The notes: generated by a model not told the origin, from the letters alone. 64,000 nt of DNA from Pseudomonas migulae NBRC 103157 (GCF_002091715.1 NZ_BDAG01000037.1:1-64000), one strand, 5' to 3'; shown: positions 23,889 through 33,713, counted from the stretch's first letter. Program-made: numbers and translations.

Positions 23889-25075
23889 TAATTGTCATCT
23901 CTCTTCGAACGCACCCATTCGACTTGTCGCTTGAGCACAAAGCCGATGTACAGGGGGATTTTTTTCAATGCGTAGAACGGCGCATACAACAAGGTTGAAA
24001 AAGGGATGATCCCACGACCGAACCGGCTCCAGGCCAGCAGGACAGCCCCGCCCAACAGGACCATCCCGACCGAGGAGATCAACGCGGGCGCCAAGGCTGC
24101 GCCCAGCAAAAATGCCAGCCATGACAGGGTAAAAACTACGCTCAGAAGCAACGTCAGCAAGGCCAGCGGTGGCACCAACAAATCCAGCGTCATCGCCAAC
24201 AGACCTCCGTTACCCCGGCTGATCGCCTCCACCATCAACTTTGGCGCATCACCCAGAATGACTCCCAGATGGCCGTGTTCCCAACGCTTGCGCTGAGTAC
24301 TCAAGCCTTCATCACTGCGCGGAAAATAACTGCTCACCAGCGCATCGGGGCAAAACAAGGGCGGCTTGCCGCTTCGGCAGAAATCCAGGCCCATCTTCAG
24401 ATCTTCAACGATATGGCCGCTGGCGAGATCGATCAAAGCCAGGTCCTTCCAGACGAAAGCCATCCCCGAGCCCATTAGTGAACAAGGCAGGCCAAGCCGG
24501 GCCCAACCCTGCGATCGCACCCGGTTTTTCACACACCAGGCAAATTCGGCAAGCTGCACTTTCAGCCCGGAACCCGCTGGAGCATGCATTAAATACAGTG
24601 CCTGTGCTGGCCGCCCCGAGTGGATGCAGCACATCGCCAAACGCTCTATCGAGCCGTCACTCGCCAGGCAATCTGCATCGACGATGATCATGACCTCCGG
24701 CGCATCGCTCGCCAGATGACGCACCCCAAAGTCCAGCGCATAGCCCTTGCCACGCTGCTGCTCATGGCTGCGTTCCACCACCTCGGCACCCGCCGCACGG
24801 GCCAGCGCCGCGGTGTCGTCAGAACAGTTGTCCGCCACCACCAACAGGCGATCACCTTCTACCAACTGCGGCAGAATGCTGTGGAGCGTCGCAACGATGA
24901 GCGAGGATTCATTGTGCGCCGGCACCAGCACCGCTAACCGGGGGCGCGGCCCTGGTGTCGACGAACGTGACCGCGCAGGTAGACACGCCAGCAGCACCTG
25001 GGCAAACAACACCAGCACCGGCAGGATGATGAGCACTAGCAGCGCGCTGAACAGCCAACCCAATAACGTGATCAT
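23888..25075 (-). CDS. Membrane glycosyltransferase, family 2
   Basis: This 395-residue protein has an N-terminal membrane helix (about 5-30), a GT-A domain with DADCLASDGS near residue 130 and QRKRW (QxxRW motif) near 245, then several C-terminal helices. The layout is that of processive-type or membrane-bound GT2 enzymes such as those in succinoglycan or cellulose-like pathways. It overlaps its upstream neighbour by 4 bp (ATGA) and its downstream neighbour by 1 bp. Confidence 0.88.
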   Translation of the reverse strand: MITLLGWLFSALLVLIILPVLVLFAQVLLACLPARSRSSTPGPRPRLAVLVPAHNESSLIVATLHSILPQLVEGDRLLVVADNCSDDTAALARAAGAEVVERSHEQQRGKGYALDFGVRHLASDAPEVMIIVDADCLASDGSIERLAMCCIHSGRPAQALYLMHAPAGSGLKVQLAEFAWCVKNRVRSQGWARLGLPCSLMGSGMAFVWKDLALIDLASGHIVEDLKMGLDFCRSGKPPLFCPDALVSSYFPRSDEGLSTQRKRWEHGHLGVILGDAPKLMVEAISRGNGGLLAMTLDLLVPPLALLTLLLSVVFTLSWLAFLLGAALAPALISSVGMVLLGGAVLLAWSRFGRGIIPFSTLLYAPFYALKKIPLYIGFVLKRQVEWVRSKRDDN

Positions 25076-26274
25076 GCTTGTGCCTTGAATAAATCAGCCA
25101 GCCGGGCTGCTTCGGTATCGATGTCGTGTCGTTCCACCACCCGCTGCCGGGCCGCTTCGCCCATCCGCTGCAACACCTCGACAGGTTGCGCGAGGCAGTC
25201 CGCCATCGCCGCTGCCAGCTCCTCCACTTCGCCCGCGGGAAACAGCCAGCCGTTCTCACCCTGGCGCACCAGCTCGGGAATGCCCGCCACGTAGGTCGTC
25301 AACACCGGTCGGCGCAACGCCATGGCTTCCATGATGACCACCGGCAAACCTTCGGCAAAACTGGGCAATACCAGGGCTCGTGCGGCAAGAATTTCCGTGC
25401 GCACCTGGTCGCTGCTGATCCAGCCGGTAATGCGAACCTTCGACTGCAAGCCATACTGTGTAGTCAAGGCTTCGATTTGCTCACGCATTTCCCCGTCGCC
25501 GGCCAGTACGATCTCGAACTCCACGTCTTGCGCGGCGAGGATGCGCGCGGCTTCCAGTAACAGCAACTGGCCCTTTTGCTCACACAAGCGACCGACGCAA
25601 ACCAGACGCGGCACGGAAGGCACGGCCACGGGCGTCACGTCGTGAAAGCTGCGCTCCAGGCCGCAATGCACCACGTTTACTTTTGCCCAGTGCGAATGAT
25701 CCACCCAGCGAAACAACTGGCTGCGGCCATAAGAACTGATGGCCACGACAAACGCCGCTCGCCGTACTTTCTCGCCCAGATGAATGAACTGCGGTTTGTC
25801 GAACTCTTCGGGGCCGTGCACGGTAAAACTGTACGCTGGCCCGCCGAGTGCGTTGGCCAGCATCACCACCTCGGTGGAGTTAGTGCCGAAATGCGCATGC
25901 ACATGCCTGGCGCCGAACGCCTGCAACCAGGTCAGCAAGCGACAGGCTTCGAGTAAATAAACCACGTGATACGGCCAGGCGCGATCAGCACGCAAACCCA
26001 TGCGTAGCGCCAGCCACAGTGTCGAAAAGAAGCGTCGTGGCTGGGCGCGCAGTACCTGTAGCGCGGGCCCCAACAGCCCTTTTATTCCATCCTGCAGGAC
26101 AAACCGGGTTTTATCGCGTTCGGACACGTCCTCGGCATCCACCAACTCGGCATCCCAGCCACGCAGCGCGATACGCTGGACCTCAAAACCCTGACGTTCC
26201 ACCGCCAGAATCTCGCGACGAATGAAGCTATGGCTGACTTTGGGGTACTGATTGATGAAATAAGCAATGCGCAT
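25072..26274 (-). CDS. Glycosyltransferase, family 4
   Basis: This 400-residue GT-B protein has an N-terminal YFINQYPKVSHSFIRREI and a C-terminal donor-binding segment SFAEGLPVVIMEAMALRRPVL with the expected EX7E pattern, then GIPELV. Enzymes of this family use nucleotide sugars with retention of configuration in the cytoplasm. Its stop codon overlaps the start of the next gene by 4 bp; the gap to the upstream DUF535 gene is 12 bp, so all belong to one operon. Confidence 0.9.
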   Translation of the reverse strand: MRIAYFINQYPKVSHSFIRREILAVERQGFEVQRIALRGWDAELVDAEDVSERDKTRFVLQDGIKGLLGPALQVLRAQPRRFFSTLWLALRMGLRADRAWPYHVVYLLEACRLLTWLQAFGARHVHAHFGTNSTEVVMLANALGGPAYSFTVHGPEEFDKPQFIHLGEKVRRAAFVVAISSYGRSQLFRWVDHSHWAKVNVVHCGLERSFHDVTPVAVPSVPRLVCVGRLCEQKGQLLLLEAARILAAQDVEFEIVLAGDGEMREQIEALTTQYGLQSKVRITGWISSDQVRTEILAARALVLPSFAEGLPVVIMEAMALRRPVLTTYVAGIPELVRQGENGWLFPAGEVEELAAAMADCLAQPVEVLQRMGEAARQRVVERHDIDTEAARLADLFKAQA

Positions 26275-26286
26275 AGGAACCCAGGC

Positions 26287-27276
26287 TTAGTGGTCGTTGC
26301 GGAGGGTTATTGCTGCCGGTGATTCCACAGTCGCACGGTGATCAGAGGCGTCACGCTGTTTGCTGTAACTGGCTGACAACACGCTGTCTATCCTTCTGAA
26401 CGTGTCATCCAGAAGCTCGTAGCGCCGGCGGTACATGGCACGTTTTTTTGAAGCGATACTGTCGAGCGGCTTTCTGGACGGCTCCATCGGAATCTCAAAA
26501 AAATCTTCGCGCTCCGAAGGCGTCGCGCCGTGCTCCAACCAGATCACGTCGTAATTTGCCGCCAGCTCCTGAGCCTTTTCAGTACCGAAATACGGATGAC
26601 GATGGTGGCGATAGCCATCCCCCACTGCATAGATTTTTTCAACGCCGAGGTTAATGGCCAGGTATTTGATCACTTCGATCAGAAAGCTTCTTGGCCGCAA
26701 CCCTTCAAAGTCTTTTGTCAGGTCCCTGTAGATGCTCAACGACAGATCACTCTCCACGCCTTTGTGTATCCCTTGAACGGCGCCGATGAAAATACATAAC
26801 TCAGTGTCCGTGCGGCACAAGGTGAACGCGATGGATGCGATGCGCAGATCCCCCTGAAACAGATTCAGTACCAGCTCCCCTTCCCGCATGAACCACGTCG
26901 GGCGATCCAGCACAAGGAAACAACCCGCGGAGAATGCCGACAAGTCACTCAACACCAGACTTTCACTTCGCCCGAACAGCAATAATTGCGGGCAGCTTTT
27001 GGTGATGACCTCGTAATGCGAAGCCAACACACCCAGTCTGTCCTGAGCGTTCCAGTTTTTACTGATGTAGGGCCAATGAACGACACCGACACAATCGCCC
27101 CCCAACTTCTCGACACCGGACTTGCCCAGGGCGTTCGACATGCGCCCCAGAAACACATTGAGCCCCGACCAGTTCTGTCCAATCAAAACCAATAACTCAA
27201 GCTTGTTTTTCAGGGCTCTTAACGAATAGCCCGCGTGCAGGGAAAACACGTTTTTCAATAGCAGCCAATTATTCAT
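26287..27276 (-). CDS. DUF535 (VirK/YbjX-like) protein
   Basis: This 329-residue protein resembles the DUF535 family (VirK, YbjX) by size and by segments such as FTLCRTDTELCIFIGAVQG, VGDGYRHHRHPYF and NYDVIWLEHGA. No signal peptide or membrane helix is seen. The family's biochemical role is unsettled; in Salmonella and Shigella members are linked to envelope properties and virulence. Here it is embedded between glycosyltransferases, which suggests a part in polymer synthesis or modification. Confidence 0.75.
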   Translation of the reverse strand: MNNWLLLKNVFSLHAGYSLRALKNKLELLVLIGQNWSGLNVFLGRMSNALGKSGVEKLGGDCVGVVHWPYISKNWNAQDRLGVLASHYEVITKSCPQLLLFGRSESLVLSDLSAFSAGCFLVLDRPTWFMREGELVLNLFQGDLRIASIAFTLCRTDTELCIFIGAVQGIHKGVESDLSLSIYRDLTKDFEGLRPRSFLIEVIKYLAINLGVEKIYAVGDGYRHHRHPYFGTEKAQELAANYDVIWLEHGATPSEREDFFEIPMEPSRKPLDSIASKKRAMYRRRYELLDDTFRRIDSVLSASYSKQRDASDHRATVESPAAITLRNDH

Positions 27277-27283
27277 GGACGTC

Positions 27284-28261
27284 TCACTTGTATTCGATCA
27301 ACGCGGTTTTGCCGGTGCCGAATCTGTTCAGAAGAAACTTGGCTTGTCCGAGCATTTCGGGAAATTTTCCCAGCACGAGGAATAGAGCCAGCAACCAGTT
27401 TTCGCGCGGTGATCTACCGCCCCGGCGAGCCAGGCGCACGACTTGCAAAGGGTAGACCAGCAGCAGAAGCAGCCCTGACCAGCCCAGCATCAACATGGCG
27501 ATCACCGTCGCCAGCGGCACACCCAAGCCCCAGAACCAGGCACGACGCGACTCCCGTAGCCAATGTTTCTCCGGTGCAGCCCCATGCAAAAAAGCACCTT
27601 CGGCGAAGGCATGGCCACCGCGTAATGTACGCCGCCACCACTGGCCGAAGCGGGTCATGGCCGCATCGTGCAAAGTCATTTCCTCAGCCAGACGCCAGAC
27701 CTTCCATCCATTCGCCCGCAGGCGCACACACAATTCGGGTTCTTCCCCGGCGATCAGGTCCGCTCGAAACCCCGACGCTGCGGCGAAGGCATCCGCCCGC
27801 ATCAACGCATCGCCACCACAGGCCTTGGCCTCGCCTATCGGCGTGTCCCATTCCAGGTCGCACAACAAGTTGTAAATCGAGCGCTGCGGAAACCGTTCGC
27901 GGCGCCGTCCACAGACCACCGCCACCTCAGACCGGGTATCGAGAAAGGCCTGTGCCCGGGACAACCAGCCTTCGACAACCTCGCAATCACCGTCGACAAA
28001 CTGTACGTAACGCATCGCCGGCAGCAGACGTTGCAGGCGGGCAAACCCTTCATTGCGCGCGCGGGCCGCCGTAAACGGGATCGACATATCCAGCTCGACC
28101 ACCTCGACCCCGAGCGCCTTGGCCATCTGCACCGAATCGTCCGTCGATCCAGAATCGACATAGACCACCTGCTCCGCCGCGCCGACCAGCGAAGCCAGGC
28201 AACGCTCAAGCCGCAGGCCTTCGTTGCGACCGATAACAACGACACCCATGCCGATCGCCAT
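27284..28261 (-). CDS. Glycosyltransferase, family 2
   Basis: This protein of about 325 residues starts with a GT-A fold (GVVVIGRNEGLRLERCL; YVDSGSTDDSV; VDGDCEV metal-binding motif) and ends with two membrane helices (about 230-275). Family members transfer sugars to lipid-linked intermediates at the membrane. Start choice: a GTG at 28270 would overlap the upstream stop as GTGA, while an ATG three codons on (28261) is the more usual start; both are possible. Confidence 0.88.
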   Translation of the reverse strand: MAIGMGVVVIGRNEGLRLERCLASLVGAAEQVVYVDSGSTDDSVQMAKALGVEVVELDMSIPFTAARARNEGFARLQRLLPAMRYVQFVDGDCEVVEGWLSRAQAFLDTRSEVAVVCGRRRERFPQRSIYNLLCDLEWDTPIGEAKACGGDALMRADAFAAASGFRADLIAGEEPELCVRLRANGWKVWRLAEEMTLHDAAMTRFGQWWRRTLRGGHAFAEGAFLHGAAPEKHWLRESRRAWFWGLGVPLATVIAMLMLGWSGLLLLLVYPLQVVRLARRGGRSPRENWLLALFLVLGKFPEMLGQAKFLLNRFGTGKTALIEYK

Positions 28262-28266
28262 GGGGT

Positions 28267-28818
28267 TCACTTGGCGTCGCAGTCGGATGTGTCCATGGAG
28301 CTTGCTGTTGCTTCTGCCGGCTGCCTTCTCTTGATAATCGCGGGTACACCCACTGCCACCGAGTCATCCGGTACATCGGTCAGCACCACGGCATTGGCAC
28401 CAATCACGACATTGTTACCAATGCGGATATTGCCCAGCACCTTGGCCCCGGTGCCGATATCAACGTTATTGCCGATCACCGGGGCGATCGGTTCATTCAC
28501 ATTCTTCAGGCCCACGACCACGCCATTGCGGATCCGGCAATCATCGCCGAACTGTGCATACCCACTGATGATGATGCCGCCGAAGTGATCGATGACAAAG
28601 TTGCGTCCGACCACGACTTCACAGGGCAGCTCGATACCCGTAAGGATCTGCACCAGTTTGTAGAGCACTTTGTAAATAAGGGAGAGCAGCTTGCGCAACA
28701 ATGCCGGCCGCACGCCGTAGCGCCAGCGGCCGAAGCGATAAACCAGCATCACCCAGAAACCCTGAGCCCCCCAATCACCCGCGTATGCACGCAAGTCCGC
28801 ACGTATGTTTTCGAACAT
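28267..28818 (-). CDS. Left-handed beta-helix acyltransferase (serine acetyltransferase-like)
   Basis: This 183-residue protein has an N-terminal helical part and hexapeptide repeats forming a left-handed beta helix (for example IGNNVDIGTGAKVLGNIRIG, IGANAVV). These domains transfer acetyl groups from acetyl-CoA, here probably to a sugar of the repeat unit. The start at 28818 is chosen because the protein then begins like its family; the frame extends further upstream into the preceding gene. It follows that gene after 7 bp. Confidence 0.85.
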   Translation of the reverse strand: MFENIRADLRAYAGDWGAQGFWVMLVYRFGRWRYGVRPALLRKLLSLIYKVLYKLVQILTGIELPCEVVVGRNFVIDHFGGIIISGYAQFGDDCRIRNGVVVGLKNVNEPIAPVIGNNVDIGTGAKVLGNIRIGNNVVIGANAVVLTDVPDDSVAVGVPAIIKRRQPAEATASSMDTSDCDAK

Positions 28819-28825
28819 GAGGGTT

Positions 28826-29782
28826 CTACCGTGTTGGTTGGGTAGCGAATTTGGTCTCGCGCAGCAGCGCCCAGGTGGCACGCGCATGTTGCCAGCATGC
28901 GCCGACGGCGGCTCGGCCACGACCTTTCAATATTGCCTTGAGCGCCAGAATCAGATCACCCAGGCACACCAGAAACATATGCAACACCAGGCCAGACAGA
29001 CCGTGGTGCTTGCGGAAATACAACAGCTCGCTTTCGATCTGCATTTTGGGTATCTGTCGACTCACCGCATTGAGCTCGACGACCGTCTTGGCACTTTCTC
29101 CGCCGATATGCACCACCGTGGTGTCCGGGTAGAAAACCACCTTCCAGCCGGCCTGCTTGACGCGTTTGCAGTGATCGACCTCCTCGTAATAAAGGAAGTA
29201 GCGCGGATCGAACAAGCCCACCTGGTCGATGACTTCACGGCGGATCAGGTAATAGCAGCCAGGGACCCAGTCGCACTCTCGGACCGAGGCGTGATCCCAT
29301 TCCATGTCGTCGACCCTTTTCACCACCGGAAAAAAACGTTCAAGCCCGGTACGCGAAAGGAAGACGTTCAATGGCGTCGGAAAATAGCGACACGAGGGCT
29401 GCAGATCCCCCTCTCGTCCAACCAGTCGAACCCCGAGGACACCGCAATCCGGATGAGCTTCCATGTAATCGAGCGTCTTGTTCAGGGTGTCTGCGGCAAC
29501 GAAAGCATCGGTGTTGATGAGCAAGGCGTACTTGCCCTGCAGGTGCTCAACCAGTTGATTGTTGGCACGACCAAAACCCACGTTTTTTTCATTGGCCAGC
29601 AGCAACGCTTCCGGACAAACGCTTTCCAGGCGCTCCAGGGATTTATCGGCCGAGGCATTGTCCACGACCAGATAGCGCGTGGGCTCCGCACTGTTGGGCT
29701 GGCGCAATGCGTCAAACATGGGCTGCAACAGCTTCTCGGTGTTGTAGTTGACCACCAGTACATCAAGGGCGGTATGGCTCAT
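28826..29782 (-). CDS. Glycosyltransferase, family 2 (rhamnosyltransferase-like)
   Basis: This 318-residue GT-A protein has VLVVNYNTEKLL at the N-terminus, VDNASADKSLE near residue 40, LLINTDAFV (the DxD-like position) near 90 and YEEVDHCKRVKQAGW near 200. A hydrophobic helix sits near the C-terminus. The pattern is that of rhamnosyltransferases and related single-addition enzymes. It overlaps the preceding acyltransferase gene by 4 bp. Confidence 0.9.
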   Translation of the reverse strand: MSHTALDVLVVNYNTEKLLQPMFDALRQPNSAEPTRYLVVDNASADKSLERLESVCPEALLLANEKNVGFGRANNQLVEHLQGKYALLINTDAFVAADTLNKTLDYMEAHPDCGVLGVRLVGREGDLQPSCRYFPTPLNVFLSRTGLERFFPVVKRVDDMEWDHASVRECDWVPGCYYLIRREVIDQVGLFDPRYFLYYEEVDHCKRVKQAGWKVVFYPDTTVVHIGGESAKTVVELNAVSRQIPKMQIESELLYFRKHHGLSGLVLHMFLVCLGDLILALKAILKGRGRAAVGACWQHARATWALLRETKFATQPTR

Positions 29783-30390
29783 TTTGGTGGCTCGCCAAAA
29801 AAGTACTGCACTCGCATTTCCGTAAGCTCCGACTCCAAACCTGGATCATAGGAACCGCTGCGCTCTCTGATCACGTCCATCCACGGATAGTCGTTGCAAC
29901 GCGACTCGAATTTTTTCATCAGCTCTTCGACGGTACAAAAAACTCTCGCCGGATTGCCCCCGACCACGACACCCGGCGGGACATCCTTCCTGACAACAGC
30001 ACCTGCGGCGACTATTGAACCCGGCCCTATAGTCACGCACGGCATGATGATCGCACCATGCCCGATAAAACAGTTGTCACGGATGTCGACCGGGCCGACA
30101 GAATCAAGTTTTACGTTGTAGAGAGTGGAGAAGAAAACGGCTCCATCGTGACAGAACAGCGTGCAGTCCGATAAAGCGATGTTGTTGCCCAGGCGCACCA
30201 GCGAAGGGTCAGCGATATTGCACCCGACATTGATCCACACATTGCTGCCGACAGAATGCAGCGATCCCCAGCGCGCCAGATATCGAGCCCACTCGAACCC
30301 GTCAGGATTACAAAATCGTTTAAAGAGCCAGCGTCCCCGCCCCGTTTTGTTGACGTAATAACTTACAGCACGCCTTGCCAGCCCTATCAT
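29779..30390 (-). CDS. Hexapeptide-repeat acyltransferase (WcaF/maltose acetyltransferase-like)
   Basis: This 203-residue protein has a left-handed beta-helix core: VGCNIADPSLVRLGNN, then DNCFIGHGAIIMPCVTIGPGSIVAAGAVV and GGNPARVF, the typical end of sugar O-acetyltransferases. It is the second acyltransferase of the operon, so the polymer is probably decorated at two positions. About 75 bp separate it from the GMC oxidoreductase gene upstream. Confidence 0.88.
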   Translation of the reverse strand: MIGLARRAVSYYVNKTGRGRWLFKRFCNPDGFEWARYLARWGSLHSVGSNVWINVGCNIADPSLVRLGNNIALSDCTLFCHDGAVFFSTLYNVKLDSVGPVDIRDNCFIGHGAIIMPCVTIGPGSIVAAGAVVRKDVPPGVVVGGNPARVFCTVEELMKKFESRCNDYPWMDVIRERSGSYDPGLESELTEMRVQYFFGEPPK

Positions 30391-30465
30391 CCTGTCAGCC
30401 TCACAAATCCTGCGATTCTCGTCCGTGCCAGAGCCAGATTCACCCCGGTTTTTTTGATTGTAGTA

Positions 30466-31929
30466 TCAGGAATATCTGCTCGCCGGCCCCCCTTGATGAT
30501 TAAGGTGATCTGCCAGCCTCAGGGCAAGCTGTATAAGCGGCATGGTCGGATTGCTTGCACCGGCTGTAGCGAAAACGCTGCTGCCCGCGACGTAAAGATT
30601 GTCAGTGCCGAATACTTTGCAGTTCTCGTCGACCACGCCGGACTCAGGCGTCGAGGCCATCCGTGTAGTCCCCATATGATGCGCGTGGGGCGCCACTTTC
30701 AGTGGCACAGCGGCGTCATACACGTACTCATCCAGCTTGACGAAGCCCAGTCCCGTTTCGGCAAAACACTTGGCCACCTCCAATCCTATGGACTTGATGG
30801 TATGCCTGTCTTCGGGGGCCAGCTCCCAATGGATGTTGACCTTGCGCATCCCCAATGCATCGCGCTCCTCAAGCAAAGTGAGGCGGCTGTTGCGGTTGGG
30901 AAACTGTTCGATCAGGGTGGTAATCACCCCATCCCCTGGGCAATTGAAGCGGGTAATAAAATCGATCTTGTGCGCCAGGCCGACATCGCAGGCGAGGTTC
31001 TCCAAAAAGTCCTTGACGGCCGCCGCTCGCCCATAGGCCTGCACTTGCGCCAGAAGCGCAGCAGACACATTCCCTTTGCCTGACTGAAACTGCGCAACGA
31101 ACGCATCGCTCGTGAAGTACTGTCGAGGCTCGGTACTCTGCCCCTCTCCCAGGATGAAAGTCCCCAGGTCGAGATTCAGGTGCTCCATGAAACATCTGCC
31201 GACGAAACCGTCCTTGCTGACGACACCGGCGGAGGCCAGCGATTCGCTGTTCATCAGCTGCCTGGCATTCTCGATGGCGCCCGTTGCCAGAATGAACTGT
31301 TTCGCCGTCACTCGCTCTCGGTGCCTGTCGTAATCCGACACAACGACGGAGGCGATGCGGCCGGTCTTGTCATCAAACTCAAGATCGACACAGTTGCAAT
31401 TGATGAAGACATCGAGCCCCTCGGTCTCTTGAAGATCCTTGGCGTATTTCTGTGCAAACCGCGTCGGCGGGCTCAGCAAAAAACGATCCGCAACAAAGTC
31501 GTTGCCATCCATGGACGCATTGATGGCCTTGAACCCCGAATCCGACGGGAGATCCACGATGGCCATGGCCGCTGGCAGATAACGCTCGATCTCGGAAAAC
31601 GCTATGGGCCAGCCGGGAATATTGACGGGAGGGGCCACGTCAAAGTCTGACTTCTCGAAAGGACGGCAACGCCCCGCCCAGTGGTTTGAGGTGCCGCCAA
31701 GAAAGCGCAGGCGTGTTAGTTCGGCGTAGACATTCATGCCTGTCGAGGTGCAGTTGTAGAGGGTTTGCGAGGGCTGCGAATATTCGTGCCCCCCGCCCTC
31801 GATCAACAGCACGCGCCGACCATTCCCGGCCAGGCGCAACGCCAGCGTGATGCCGGCCGGCCCGGCACCGATGATGCAGAAGTCATAGCGCTCGCGGAGT
31901 TCTTTCTGCGATTGGTAATCCTTGATCAT
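30466..31929 (-). CDS. GMC-family FAD oxidoreductase
   Basis: This 487-residue protein carries an FAD-binding GAGPAG motif at 21-26, a LRFLGGTSNHWAG segment near 74-86 and a C-terminal GMC domain with HHMGTTRM and SNPTMP, which place the active-site His/Asn pair. The closest type is the FAD-dependent sugar and polyol dehydrogenases, not the alcohol oxidases. It has no signal peptide. Its start overlaps the stop of a small Tat-signal protein by 4 bp, the arrangement of dehydrogenases exported with a Tat-bearing small subunit. It may oxidise a sugar of the polymer or a precursor; the substrate is unknown. Confidence 0.88.
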   Translation of the reverse strand: MIKDYQSQKELRERYDFCIIGAGPAGITLALRLAGNGRRVLLIEGGGHEYSQPSQTLYNCTSTGMNVYAELTRLRFLGGTSNHWAGRCRPFEKSDFDVAPPVNIPGWPIAFSEIERYLPAAMAIVDLPSDSGFKAINASMDGNDFVADRFLLSPPTRFAQKYAKDLQETEGLDVFINCNCVDLEFDDKTGRIASVVVSDYDRHRERVTAKQFILATGAIENARQLMNSESLASAGVVSKDGFVGRCFMEHLNLDLGTFILGEGQSTEPRQYFTSDAFVAQFQSGKGNVSAALLAQVQAYGRAAAVKDFLENLACDVGLAHKIDFITRFNCPGDGVITTLIEQFPNRNSRLTLLEERDALGMRKVNIHWELAPEDRHTIKSIGLEVAKCFAETGLGFVKLDEYVYDAAVPLKVAPHAHHMGTTRMASTPESGVVDENCKVFGTDNLYVAGSSVFATAGASNPTMPLIQLALRLADHLNHQGGPASRYS

Positions 31930-32120
31930 GTGCGCGTTTGCCGGAAATACTGGGCAGGCAACACCCAGCCGTTGACCACGACAAACCCGTTTTTTTCAGA
32001 AGAAGGCGGAGCAAGGAACGAGGACAATCCAAATGTCATCCCCCCAAGACTCAATACTGCAAACGCCTGGAGGAAATCTCTGCGCCCCATCACAGAGGTA
32101 TTCAAATCAAGTTCACTCAT
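31926..32120 (-). CDS. 64-residue twin-arginine-signal protein, partner of the GMC oxidoreductase
   Basis: The protein starts with a Tat-type leader (GRRDFLQAFAVLSLGG, residues 12-27) and continues for only about 30 residues, ending NGWVLPAQYFRQTRT. It resembles a shortened version of the small subunits of FAD-dependent sugar dehydrogenases, which carry the Tat signal for the complex. The 4-bp overlap with the GMC gene supports joint expression and probably assembly. An independent function is not recognisable. Confidence 0.65.
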   Translation of the reverse strand: MSELDLNTSVMGRRDFLQAFAVLSLGGMTFGLSSFLAPPSSEKNGFVVVNGWVLPAQYFRQTRT

Positions 32121-32241
32121 GATTCAAAGCCCCACGACATTAAGATTGCGTTTGTATTTTCAGCTACACATCAAACCCCATCACTCCCCCGAAGGATGAT
32201 GTTGCGCCAAGGCGTGAAAGCAGCAAGTGACCTCGTTCAAA

Positions 32242-33618
32242 TCAAAGCCATTCGGCAATGCCCAGCACCAACTCCCCGCACAACACCCCGACCAGCAACA
32301 TCGGCAACACAACAAGCTCGCGTTTGAGATCGAACAGCCCCACACGACAGTTCACATAAACAATTAGCACAAGTGTAGGAAACGTATGCAGCGCAACACC
32401 CCAAATCGCATACTTCACGCCGCCCAGGGCCAGCAGCAGCGGCAGCAACACCCATAACGAGACGGCACGAATGATGTTATCCATGGCCTGGTACTTCGTG
32501 AGCCCCAAGGCGAGCCACGCCTGATGCGCCACGCCGTAGCGCAAGGTGAAGAAAGACAGCGAAAGGATGGCCATCATGCTGCCGGCCTCGGCATAACGCT
32601 CATCGTATAACCAGTGGATGATCAGTGGGCTGATGACCCACAACAGTCCGGTGATAAACAGCAAGGCGATGTCGATAATCAGTTTGAAGCGGTCATACAA
32701 AGCGCGGAGCCGCACGGTGTCATTGCTTCTTGCCGCCTCGCCGAAGGCTGGCAACGCCACGGCGCCGACCAGCCTCTGCACACCGAGTGTAATAGCCCCC
32801 AGAATCAGCACGGCAATGGAATAGACACCCAGTTCGGCGGCCGACATGCTGCCGCCGAACCAGATGCGATCGCCATTCATGGCCAAAACGCCCACCGCCG
32901 ACGACAACAATATCCAGCGCCCGAAGACGACCAGCTCCTGGAGCGCGGAACGATCCCACTGCAGACGATTAGGCGGGCCCTGAAACCAGAAATGCCCCAG
33001 AAGCGTACTGACCAGAGCGGAGATCAGACCCGCCCCCACCAGCGACCAGATAGACCGGGTGAAGTAACCGATAACCAGCATCACCAGCAGGCCGGCAATC
33101 TGCGACGCAAACTCGGCGAGCACGACTTTCTTCTGCTGAAATGCGCGAACGGCCACGTCGACTTTGGTCGACTGAAAACCATAGATGATCGCGGACAAAC
33201 CGGTCAGGGCCAACACCAGCGGCAACTCGGGTGCAGCATAGGTGGATTCGGGCGACCACAGATGGATGCTCTGCGCAAACCAGGCGAAACCTGCGAGCAG
33301 AAGTGTTGCGGCAAACAGGACAAAACCGCGCACAAGCTGCACGGTCCACACGGTATTGAGAAATACCGGGTCGTCACCTCGCGGGCTCTGGATAATGTTT
33401 TGGCGCAAGCCGACATCGGAGAGCAAATGGAGGATCACCGAAACGGTGGTGGCGATGATCATGATGCCGAACATCTCCGGCATCAGCAGGCGAGCCATGA
33501 TCAGGTTGCCGCCCAGGCGCATGGCTTGAGAGGTGACAAGTGCTCCGAGATTCCATGCCCCGGCGAATATCGCTCGCTTGCGCAGGCTCAACGATGGCGA
33601 TAAATCAATTGAAGGCAT
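32242..33618 (-). CDS. Polysaccharide flippase (Wzx-like, MOP superfamily)
   Basis: This 458-residue integral membrane protein has about twelve to fourteen hydrophobic helices. A typical N-terminus reads SLRKRAIFAGAWNLGALVTSQ, with ARLLMPEMFGIMIIA next, as in lipid-linked oligosaccharide flippases. It would move undecaprenyl-linked repeat units to the periplasmic side for polymerisation. The start is taken at 33618, which gives the usual N-terminus; upstream in-frame sequence is likely untranslated. It is divergent from the polymerase gene, with a 95-bp spacer. Confidence 0.88.
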   Translation of the reverse strand: MPSIDLSPSLSLRKRAIFAGAWNLGALVTSQAMRLGGNLIMARLLMPEMFGIMIIATTVSVILHLLSDVGLRQNIIQSPRGDDPVFLNTVWTVQLVRGFVLFAATLLLAGFAWFAQSIHLWSPESTYAAPELPLVLALTGLSAIIYGFQSTKVDVAVRAFQQKKVVLAEFASQIAGLLVMLVIGYFTRSIWSLVGAGLISALVSTLLGHFWFQGPPNRLQWDRSALQELVVFGRWILLSSAVGVLAMNGDRIWFGGSMSAAELGVYSIAVLILGAITLGVQRLVGAVALPAFGEAARSNDTVRLRALYDRFKLIIDIALLFITGLLWVISPLIIHWLYDERYAEAGSMMAILSLSFFTLRYGVAHQAWLALGLTKYQAMDNIIRAVSLWVLLPLLLALGGVKYAIWGVALHTFPTLVLIVYVNCRVGLFDLKRELVVLPMLLVGVLCGELVLGIAEWL

Positions 33619-33713
33619 AACATCAATCCCGGACGCTGTGGCACGAACGTTACTATAGCCGCAATCAGGCAATCCACTATGCTTCGCTCACCATTCAATA
33701 AGTTCATGAATTC

